DNA of 62,339 bases from an uncultured Porphyromonadaceae bacterium (GTDB lineage: Bacteria > Bacteroidota > Bacteroidia > Bacteroidales > Muribaculaceae): NCBI GenBank assembly GCA_947175295.1, contig CAMWMK010000008.1, positions 1-62,339 on the forward strand. The letters are read 5' to 3'. The notes beneath the pieces are model-generated. The model had not been told where the DNA came from and ran no database searches. It saw nothing but the letters and a program-made list of their open reading frames with translations. Positions 55,412-62,339 of the stretch are shown here, piece after piece (within the stretch, counting starts at the first letter, position 1; each line of letters begins with the position of its first letter). Both the position numbers and the translations under genes were made by a program.

Positions 55412-56713
55412 TCAATCGATCTTAGTCACATCATAAGGCACGGAATCCTCCCACTCCATGAAGTGGCCGAGAAGGCTCCAACCCCAGAAGGGATCAAGAC
55501 CGCAGCCCTCCCCTGTCTCAGAGTTGTAGTACTCACGGTTGCCGGCTTCCTTCACGATCTTCTGAGTGTAGTGGGCCACGATGGATGCAAGCTGGTCCTT
55601 GCCATAATTGCGCAGACCGTGATACACCATATAGTTGGTGGGAATCCATACATTGGCACGCCATGAACAACCCACGTCGTTAGGGAGAAGTATCGTGCTA
55701 TACCAAGGTTCAGATTTGGATAGAGCCGCCATAGGGGCAGGAGTCCAGAACTCCTCCGGATTGAAGAGATATTCTGTGGTCATGCGGTCGACCTGCTCGG
55801 GAGTGGCCACTTCGCAGAACATAGGAGCGAACGATGAGATGGAACGCACAGGAATCATATTGCCTTTCTGCTTGTACATGTTGACACGGGCGATCTCATT
55901 GTACTTGTCCATCGGACCGTCGGGATTCACCTTAAGGTCGTAGTAGAATCCATCCTCGTCATCCCACATCATTGTGCGGATACGTTCGGCAAGTTCATCG
56001 CTCTTCTTGCGATATTCCGCAGCGAGCTTCTTGTCGCCAGCCATTTCGGCAAGACGCGCGAAAGCACGGGTCTCACGAACGAGATAGGAATTGAGGTCGA
56101 CACCCTCACAAACCTGATCGAGCCACAGACCTGCACGTTCGAGCTGATTGTCCATACCGGTGTGAGGAGCGCTCATCCACTCACTCAGGCCGTTGCCGTT
56201 GCTGTCCATATTGACCAACCAATAGTCGATATACTTCTGCAGTCGCTTCATATATTCCGGAGTGAGAATCCAATCCTTGTCGCCATACTGATCGCAGACA
56301 AGAAGAGCGATCTGGGAGAGGAAAGGCTTCACATGCTCATTGTCGTGAAACTTGTTGCCAGGTACCGACCGGACGATAAAACCGTCTTCACGCTGATTGT
56401 CGAGGAAGATAGTCACGCCATTCTTGATGTAGTCGGCAGGCCAACCCATGTAAAGCTGGACGATAGATTCGAAATACTGGTCCCAGTCGTAGAGCGTTCG
56501 GTAGCTGTAGCCGGTGAAGTAGTCAAGGCCAGACCCTTCATCGGTCATGATACCGTTTTTCATAAGAGAGTCCACATCGGCAAGTTCAGTCCGGAGTGTC
56601 TTGAGTGATTCGAGATCAGCAATGCGGGGAGCCACGACCTGAGCCTTCTTTGCCGACATGCAAGTAGCAGCGGACAGACAGGTTAATGCGAGTGTAGCTA
56701 TATACTTATTCAT
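55412..56713 (-). CDS. GH63/GH37-like (alpha/alpha)6 glycosidase
   Basis: The 433-residue protein has a signal peptide ending near MSA (about 20) and trehalase/GH63-type motifs: YDWDQYFESI, HTGMDNQLERA (likely catalytic Asp), and GLDPFWGWSLLG near the C-terminus with a preceding EYYNSETGE. Family members hydrolyse alpha-glucosidic, mannosyl or glucosylglycerate linkages; the exact substrate is not predictable. It starts 10 bp after the SGNH gene. Confidence 0.82.
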   Translation of the reverse strand: MNKYIATLALTCLSAATCMSAKKAQVVAPRIADLESLKTLRTELADVDSLMKNGIMTDEGSGLDYFTGYSYRTLYDWDQYFESIVQLYMGWPADYIKNGVTIFLDNQREDGFIVRSVPGNKFHDNEHVKPFLSQIALLVCDQYGDKDWILTPEYMKRLQKYIDYWLVNMDSNGNGLSEWMSAPHTGMDNQLERAGLWLDQVCEGVDLNSYLVRETRAFARLAEMAGDKKLAAEYRKKSDELAERIRTMMWDDEDGFYYDLKVNPDGPMDKYNEIARVNMYKQKGNMIPVRSISSFAPMFCEVATPEQVDRMTTEYLFNPEEFWTPAPMAALSKSEPWYSTILLPNDVGCSWRANVWIPTNYMVYHGLRNYGKDQLASIVAHYTQKIVKEAGNREYYNSETGEGCGLDPFWGWSLLGHFMEWEDSVPYDVTKID

Positions 56714-56723
56714 TTCAGTTATA

Positions 56724-57392
56724 TTATTCTTTTACGTAAGGAAGTATTATGTCACGCCACTTCAGGTAGCCATCCACCATGAGATGCAGACCGTCGTTGG
56801 TGTAGGATAGATTCATTTTATCGGTGCCGGGAATGCAGAAATGGGAGTAAAGGTCGATAAACTCCACTCCACGTTCTTTGCAGAGCTGCTCCAGCTTAGC
56901 GTTGTATTCTTTGATCTGTTCGCTCTTGTCCATATGGCCCCAGAAGATATTGTAGGTATCATTGATGGGAAGAATACTCTGGACATAGAGACGTGTAGAG
57001 GGAGAAAGAGAGGCTGTGCGGTCAATGATCTGCTTCATCACATTGATTACTGAATCAGGAGAAGCACCGTTGGCGATGTCATTGACTCCTATCATAAGGA
57101 AAACCTTGGAAGGCTTTCCCTTGAGTGTAGATTGAAGACGGTCGCGAACTCCGCGAGATGTGTCGCCGTTGATACCGCGGTTTTTAACGTGCGGATTGGA
57201 TAACAATTCACACCACTCGCAACCGTTGGTTATGCTGTTGCCGAGGAAAATGATGTCGGATGAGTCTGACGGAAGAGTGTCAAACAGGGATACCCGCTGA
57301 TAATAATACTCTGAGTGTTTCTGAGCAAATACATTAGCACCTGACATCATCAGGACCAAGAGGAGAATATGTGAGTAAATGTTTGTTTTCAT
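56724..57392 (-). CDS. SGNH/GDSL hydrolase, probable carbohydrate esterase
   Basis: The 222-residue exported protein (signal ending VFAQ, about residues 20-24) has all four SGNH blocks: GNSITNG (Ser53), INGDTSRG, IGVNDIANG and DGLHLMVDGY (Asp/His). It probably removes acetyl or similar groups from the PUL polysaccharide. It is the first gene after the susCD terminator, so it may have a separate expression level. Confidence 0.87.
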   Translation of the reverse strand: MKTNIYSHILLLVLMMSGANVFAQKHSEYYYQRVSLFDTLPSDSSDIIFLGNSITNGCEWCELLSNPHVKNRGINGDTSRGVRDRLQSTLKGKPSKVFLMIGVNDIANGASPDSVINVMKQIIDRTASLSPSTRLYVQSILPINDTYNIFWGHMDKSEQIKEYNAKLEQLCKERGVEFIDLYSHFCIPGTDKMNLSYTNDGLHLMVDGYLKWRDIILPYVKE

Positions 57393-57419
57393 TTCCGACG
57401 ATTTATTAGAAGATTTGAA

Positions 57420-57461
57420 AAAAGTACAGTGTCGGAGTCGGATTAGGGAACTCCGACACTG
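57420..57461 (-). terminator. Terminator after susD
   Basis: A perfect 12-bp stem (57427-57438 with 57450-57461) is followed on the minus strand by TACTTTTTTC. It lies 100 bp after the susD stop and separates susCD from the enzyme genes. The rest of 57393-57560 is A/T-rich without a clear promoter consensus. Confidence 0.85.
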
Positions 57462-57560
57462 CTTTTCGAACCTAATTTATTAACCTAAAACATTTATTTT
57501 AACCTATTGAAACTCAAGTATAAATATATTATCAATCAGTAAACAGGTTTTCAATTCAGA

Positions 57561-60233
57561 TTATTCCCATCCAGGATTCTGGTGTCGAACGCCGCTAAGA
57601 GCCTGGATACGGATCACTTCGTTGCCGGGAATCGGGGAAAGGAGATACTTCTCATTGCTGCAGTTGCGGGTGTCATCAACAACGAAACGTTCGAAGCGGG
57701 GATTGCCGTCGGCGGCTACGGTCACCTTCATGCCTGTGATGACATTGAAATTGCTGTCGAGTATCTTCCAACGACGCACGTCGTAGTAACGCTGCTCTTC
57801 GAAGGCGAATTCCACACGGCGCTCATTACGAACGCGCTTAATGAACTCCTCTTGGCTGAGGCCACTGAGAGCAGGCATCTTCACTCGATTTCTAACCTCA
57901 TTGACTGCGTCGTATGCTGCTTGAGGAACATTTACATTCGCCATAGCGGCAGCTTCGGCATAATTGAGAAGTAGCTCAGCAAAACGGAACTGACGGAAAT
58001 AACCGTCGCTGTTGGTATTGAGGTTTGATCCAAAGTTGTTGTATTTGCGCAGATAGTAGCCGGTCGGGGTATGCTTTTTGTCCTGCTTGCCAAGGTCGAT
58101 GCTTTCGGCACCACCGTTGCTTGTATCTACGGTACTGTTATTGTTGAGGGCCTTCCTACCGCCATGATAATAGACAGTAGAAGCAAGACGCGGATCACGG
58201 TTTGCATAGGGATTCAACTCATCATAGAGATTCGCATCCGGATTGATGATGGGTTGGAGATGCTTGCTGTCTGCATAGCCGAGGATTGGCTGTATGCCGT
58301 CAACAGTCTCATACATATCGACGAGTTCCTGACTCGGGCAGTTGCCTGCGCTCAAAGAACCGGTGACCGAGGGAAGACCGCTTGAGATCCATACAGAAAG
58401 CTGGTCGCGAGTTTCGAGAATAGTCTCCTTGTCGGTCACTCGTGCACCGTCAGGGCGGGTATTGAAATATGTATCATAGGCACTGATGTTCTGCTGGGCA
58501 TTACCGGATTTAGTAAAAAGTTCATAGCCATTCTCACGGAGGGCATCAAGACTTTCCTTGGTGATCTTCTCGGCATCACTCCAAGTGATGGAACCATCGC
58601 TGTAAAGAGGGCTCGCTGCGAAGAGGGCGGCCTGCGACTTAATGGCATATGCCACTCCCTTTGTCATCATGCCCCGGAGGGCATCATTACTGGTAGTGTT
58701 CCATTTAAGTTCATCGCTTGCAAGGGCCTCGTCGCAATCTGCGAAAATCTGACGTGCCACTTCGCCGAAACTCTTGAACTCTGCTTTACCGAAATCAAAG
58801 TCTGCGTCATATGACTGAGTTGTGTAGGGAATCTCATTGTAGCGTTTTGCAAGCTCAAGTGAATATAAAGCACGAAGCACAAGACACTGTACCCTCCAAG
58901 CCTCCCGATCAGCCTCCATATTGACAACGGCGTTATTAATATTCTCGAGGAAAGTGTTGCACTGATTGAGACCCTTGAAGTATTCGCTCCAGCACCCGTA
59001 AGTATAGATATTGCAGACCTTTCCAGAACGCTGCGCACCATTGTAAAGGACAGTGGCATAGAAACGCTTGTCGCGGCCTTCATAAGGATTGTTTTCATCA
59101 TAACCCGAGCCTGGATTGTAGTTGGGTTCAAGATGATATTCGTCGTTGTAAGGACGGGCGAGATTTAGCACGCTCTTGCCGGTGGCAATCATATCATAGG
59201 CATCCACGAGTTCCTGGGTAGGACAGATACCTGCCCAATATCCTTTGTCGCCATAACCGGCAGGAGCATTGAACATACTGAGATTTGATCCCTGACCTGT
59301 GAACTGGAAGATTGTCTCCTTGTCTCGTGGAGTCGTAGAAAGATCCTGCTGAAGAGCGAAAAGCTCCTGATAAGGATTGTCGCCATAGACCGCCGGATTA
59401 GCAACAACAGTATAAAGTTCATAACCATTACTTACAAGTTGCTCATAACTGTCCTTGCACACCTGATATGCCCATTCCCACATATCTTCGCCTTCATTAT
59501 TGAGCGGGCTTGCTGCAAACAAAGCTGCCTCTGCCTTGATGGCACAGGCCATAGCCTTGTTCATGCGCATCTTATATGTCGGACTGTCCCAACGCCAGGG
59601 CAAGGACGGACAAGCGAGCGCTGCCTCACAGTCTTCGATGATTGCCTCCGCATTCCTACGATATGTGCCACGGCCAAGAGTCGCGAAGTCATAGTCAAGG
59701 GCAAAGACCTCTTTCACGACGGGAAGCGGTCCATGAAGCTTTATGAGCTCATTCATGAAGAACGCACGGAGGATCTTGGCCTCAGCCTCCCAGACGGGAC
59801 GATCGCTCTCTGTAGTCATCGCAGCTTCAGGAAGATACTGGAGGAATTCGTTGATTGACCGAATCTGTCCCCAGTAACGCTCCCAGTACATGGCGTCGAA
59901 ACCTCCGACATGGCCGATGCACCAGCGCCAATCATTATCAGCAGTTGTCCTTCCCTCATAACAGTCGGCTATCGCAAAACCTGCAGCATTGACGAATCCT
60001 TCATCAGAAAGAGGAATACGTGCATTCTGCCAGAAATAGACACCGCGGTTCCCACGACGTGGAAGATGATTGAAGCACGTCTTGAACGCGGCCGCCGTTC
60101 CTCTTGGATCCTGGTAGGCTTCATCAATCGGGAGACGGCCATCAGGAGTCACGTCAAGGGCATCGTTGCAAGAAGCAATCGACAAACCGACCATTACTGC
60201 GCCAAGAAGTAAGGATTTATGTAGTGATTTCAT
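57561..60233 (-). CDS. susD: SusD/RagB-like outer-membrane lipoprotein with duplicated core, 890 residues
   Basis: The lipoprotein (lipobox IASC, Cys22) is far longer than usual SusD (about 480-650). Its core is duplicated: AIKAEAALFAASPL at 231-244 and AIKSQAALFAASPL at 530-543; CPTQELVDAYDM at 337-348 and CPSQELVDMYET at 632-643; NPYEGRDKRF at 382-391 and NPYANRDPRL at 674-683; NGYELYT and NGYELFT. The offset is 292-299 residues. The N-terminal segment and the C-terminal helical part (FRFAELLLNYAEAAA; EFAFEEQRYYDVRRW) occur once. It should cap the SusC barrel and bind the polysaccharide. Unbroken frame, normal neighbours and high divergence between copies suggest an old, real duplication. 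Confidence 0.93.
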   Translation of the reverse strand: MKSLHKSLLLGAVMVGLSIASCNDALDVTPDGRLPIDEAYQDPRGTAAAFKTCFNHLPRRGNRGVYFWQNARIPLSDEGFVNAAGFAIADCYEGRTTADNDWRWCIGHVGGFDAMYWERYWGQIRSINEFLQYLPEAAMTTESDRPVWEAEAKILRAFFMNELIKLHGPLPVVKEVFALDYDFATLGRGTYRRNAEAIIEDCEAALACPSLPWRWDSPTYKMRMNKAMACAIKAEAALFAASPLNNEGEDMWEWAYQVCKDSYEQLVSNGYELYTVVANPAVYGDNPYQELFALQQDLSTTPRDKETIFQFTGQGSNLSMFNAPAGYGDKGYWAGICPTQELVDAYDMIATGKSVLNLARPYNDEYHLEPNYNPGSGYDENNPYEGRDKRFYATVLYNGAQRSGKVCNIYTYGCWSEYFKGLNQCNTFLENINNAVVNMEADREAWRVQCLVLRALYSLELAKRYNEIPYTTQSYDADFDFGKAEFKSFGEVARQIFADCDEALASDELKWNTTSNDALRGMMTKGVAYAIKSQAALFAASPLYSDGSITWSDAEKITKESLDALRENGYELFTKSGNAQQNISAYDTYFNTRPDGARVTDKETILETRDQLSVWISSGLPSVTGSLSAGNCPSQELVDMYETVDGIQPILGYADSKHLQPIINPDANLYDELNPYANRDPRLASTVYYHGGRKALNNNSTVDTSNGGAESIDLGKQDKKHTPTGYYLRKYNNFGSNLNTNSDGYFRQFRFAELLLNYAEAAAMANVNVPQAAYDAVNEVRNRVKMPALSGLSQEEFIKRVRNERRVEFAFEEQRYYDVRRWKILDSNFNVITGMKVTVAADGNPRFERFVVDDTRNCSNEKYLLSPIPGNEVIRIQALSGVRHQNPGWE

Positions 60234-60244
60234 ATCGAAAATTA

Positions 60245-62339
60245 TCAGAAAGTAACGTTAATACCGAAGTTATATACACGCATCGTAGGATAAGCCATAA
60301 CTGCCTGCTCGATATCGTAGACAGAAGTGCGCTGTTTGTCCCAAGTCAGGAGGTTATTGCCGTTGACATACACCCTGATATCCTGAGCGTGAAGCGGACG
60401 GGTGATTGAAGAAGGGAAAGAATATCCGATCTCAAGGTTCTTAAGCCGAAGGAACGAACCATCCATTACATAGAAGTCGTTGGTCACATGGCTTGTGCTT
60501 CCTCCAGCTGAGGAAAGACGCGGCCAAGTAATCTTCTCACCTGCCTCATATCTCTCCTGACTCCAGCGACCAAGCTGCTGGGAGTAGATTCCTCCACCCT
60601 GGCCATGCTCCTCGAAGATACCCCAACCCTGACGGTTGACAGAATAATCGGTCACACCGGAGAAAAGACAGGAGAGGTCGAAGCCTTTCCAGTTTGCAGA
60701 AAGATTGAAACCGTAGGTTATGCCCGGGAAGGCTGTGGACTTACCAACAGGAGCGAGGTCTTTCGTATCGATCACTCCATCGTCGTTAAGGTCCTGGTAG
60801 ACGAAGTCGCCGGGGCGTGGAACTCCAATGCCATATGAGGCATAATTATCTATCGCCTCCTGAGAGTTGAAAAATCCGGATCCGTCAAGACCGAGTTCGG
60901 GATTGACCTCATAGTTGATCCGATAGCCCCATTGCTGTCCGTAGCAGAAACCTGTCGTACGGTACTGATAAGCATAATCGTCTCCAAGGGGGACTTCATC
61001 AAACTTAGTGATCTTATTCTTCGTATGAGAAAAATTAGCTCCAATCCCCAAAGTGAAGTCTCTTCCGATCGGCTGACGCCACTGTGCTGAAATTTCAAAA
61101 CCATGGTTTTCCATCTCACCCATATTGACTTTCGGAAGGACACCGCCGGGAAGGCCCTGGAGAGTAGGAATAGTATTACGGCCGATAAGCATATGGTCGC
61201 GGTTTTCCCAAAACACATCACCTGTCAGCGTCAGATAGTTGAAAAATGTAAGGTCAACACCAACGTTGGTCTTAGTAGCTACCTCCCAAGTGATGTCCGG
61301 GTTACCGATACCGAGATAAGATACGTTATAGCCATTACCAATACCGAGCGAAGGCATATCGTAGATTCCGTTCTCACGAGAATCCCAGTAAGCTCCAGTT
61401 CCTACAATTCCTACATTGTCAAGGAAAAGGAATCGACTGCCCCCGATATTGTCATTTCCGACCTTACCCCACGATCCACGAAGCTTGAAGTTGGTGACAG
61501 CTGTAGCGACAGGAGCCCAGAACTTCTCATTGCTAACCACCCACCCAGCGGAAACCGCGGGGAAGAAACCGAAGCGCTTTTTCGGTGAGAATTGCTCGGA
61601 TCCATTGTAACCCATGTTGAATTCGATGAGATAACGTGAGTCGTAAGCATATTGAAAACGTCCGGAAAGTCCGATCACATTATAAGGAAGGACTCCGTCG
61701 CCACCGGTAGCCTCAGTTCGGCGATAGTCGCGTTGAAGTAGAAGCATGGCTCCAACATCGTGAAGGTCGGCAAAAGTACGGTTATAGTTAAGATACCACT
61801 GAAGGTTGACAAAATAGCTTGAGAATGTGCTCTTACTGAGTCCCAGCTCACCGTCTTCCGGCTTGTTCACATCCGCCAGCCTCCATACGTAATCTTCCTG
61901 AGTCCTATCAAGATAGTAAGCCGCATAGTCCTTAGCGGCAAACTGATAGGTGTTAGCCTTTGACTCGAACGATACAAGGCCGCGTGTAGATAGCCCCGGG
62001 GTGATAAACGATAGATCAAAGATAAGGTTACCTATTACGTTCACACCGGCACGGGTCTGCTTCTCGTAGCCGGTACGGGTAAGGTTGCCATACGCACTTG
62101 GATCGTTTCGGCCGTTCTCGTCGACAATAAGCATTCCCGGAGCCATATCAGACAGCTGGCCATTATACTCGAACGGATACGGATTGTCTTCCGGAGTGAC
62201 AGGACCGGGAGTCGTAGGACGAAGCACGTAGGCCCAAGGATCAATATTATCGAATCCGTCACCTGATAACAAAGGTTTCCCCATTCTATAAACGGTCCGG
62301 TGGGATTGTCGGCCACCGCCACCGCAAGGCAAAGGCCCA
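60245..62339 (-). CDS. susC: SusC/RagA-like TonB-dependent transporter, N-terminus missing
   Basis: About 660-695 C-terminal residues of a SusC-type barrel are present (ITPGLSTRGLVSFES; GMLLLQRDYR-like segment; FFPAVSAGWVVSNEKFW; KLRGSWGKVGNDN; FEISAQWRQPIG; NFGINVTF at the end). The signal peptide, carboxypeptidase-regulatory-like domain and plug lie beyond the window. Convincing SusC similarity begins near 62236. Upstream, the same frame reads PCGGGGRQSHRTVYR, which does not look like SusC, so the last about 100 bases may be chimeric or frameshifted. susD follows after 11 bp. Confidence 0.9.
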   Translation of the reverse strand, partial: GPLPCGGGGRQSHRTVYRMGKPLLSGDGFDNIDPWAYVLRPTTPGPVTPEDNPYPFEYNGQLSDMAPGMLIVDENGRNDPSAYGNLTRTGYEKQTRAGVNVIGNLIFDLSFITPGLSTRGLVSFESKANTYQFAAKDYAAYYLDRTQEDYVWRLADVNKPEDGELGLSKSTFSSYFVNLQWYLNYNRTFADLHDVGAMLLLQRDYRRTEATGGDGVLPYNVIGLSGRFQYAYDSRYLIEFNMGYNGSEQFSPKKRFGFFPAVSAGWVVSNEKFWAPVATAVTNFKLRGSWGKVGNDNIGGSRFLFLDNVGIVGTGAYWDSRENGIYDMPSLGIGNGYNVSYLGIGNPDITWEVATKTNVGVDLTFFNYLTLTGDVFWENRDHMLIGRNTIPTLQGLPGGVLPKVNMGEMENHGFEISAQWRQPIGRDFTLGIGANFSHTKNKITKFDEVPLGDDYAYQYRTTGFCYGQQWGYRINYEVNPELGLDGSGFFNSQEAIDNYASYGIGVPRPGDFVYQDLNDDGVIDTKDLAPVGKSTAFPGITYGFNLSANWKGFDLSCLFSGVTDYSVNRQGWGIFEEHGQGGGIYSQQLGRWSQERYEAGEKITWPRLSSAGGSTSHVTNDFYVMDGSFLRLKNLEIGYSFPSSITRPLHAQDIRVYVNGNNLLTWDKQRTSVYDIEQAVMAYPTMRVYNFGINVTF
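62278..62337 (-). other. GH43-like peptide in a second frame at the window edge
   Basis: In a frame shifted relative to susC, 62337-62278 encodes a 20-residue stretch containing AVADNPTGPFIEWG, which fits the conserved GH43 segment (the neighbours at 44772 and 51916 have VGDSPAGPF and KAPSPDGPF). A one-base deletion in TGGGGAAACC would continue it as GKPLLSGDGFDNIDP, also GH43-like. This suggests a sequence join between a GH43 gene and susC. Confidence 0.5.

Overview
The window looks like a contig from an uncultured gut Bacteroidales, most likely Muribaculaceae or a close relative. This is inferred from the SusC/SusD pair with a glycoside hydrolase locus, Bacteroidetes promoters (TTTG, about 20 bp, TAnnTTTG), type IX-like C-terminal sorting tails, DUF4374, PepSY and CotH families, and fused cbi genes typical of Bacteroidetes. 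Both ends look like assembly breaks. The left end lies inside a 69-bp tandem repeat of a BspA-like gene. The right end runs off a truncated susC and shows GH43-like coding sequence in a second frame.

Layout. (1) 1-4.8 kb: the 3' part of a BspA-like leucine-rich-repeat secreted protein, a dienelactone-hydrolase-like secreted enzyme, a carboxymuconolactone decarboxylase-cupin fusion, then an 833-bp gene-free stretch holding a MITE-like palindromic element inserted in TTAAGGG heptamer repeats. (2) 5.0-29.25 kb: a cobalamin (B12) island of two converging riboswitch-headed units. On the plus strand, a riboswitch leads cobU-cobT-cobS-cobC (nucleotide loop assembly). On the minus strand, a promoter and riboswitch at about 29.2 kb lead a tightly packed run of 16 genes over about 21 kb: TonB receptor, DUF4374 lipoprotein, PepSY membrane protein, btuF, btuC, btuD, an ApgM-type phosphomutase-family protein, cbiHC, cbiET, cbiGF, cbiJD, cbiA, pduO-type cobO, cbiP, cobD and cbiB. 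Most corrin-ring steps are carried by four two-domain fusions. No cbiL, cobaltochelatase or uroporphyrinogen methyltransferase is present, so early steps must be encoded elsewhere or be missing. (3) 29.4-35.0 kb: housekeeping genes (TRIC/UPF0126 channel, HrpB helicase, MaeB malic enzyme). (4) 35.0-62.3 kb: a large minus-strand polysaccharide utilisation locus: susC (partial), susD, then an SGNH esterase, a GH63/GH37-like enzyme, two unclassified putative glycosidases, two GH43, GH3, GH106-like, GH2, a sorting-tail protein, a CotH protein, GH78 and GH127. The enzymes suggest a rhamnose- and arabinose-containing, pectin-like or exopolysaccharide substrate. No PUL regulator lies in the window.

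Most notable: an 890-residue SusD-like protein with an internal duplication of its core (about residues 115-410 and 414-700); an ApgM-family protein between the B12 transport and synthesis genes, proposed here as the missing L-threonine kinase that feeds CobD; a Xus-like outer-membrane uptake trio placed under a cobalamin riboswitch and joined to btuFCD; and a small repeat whose inverted copies encode the C-termini of both converging cobalamin genes.
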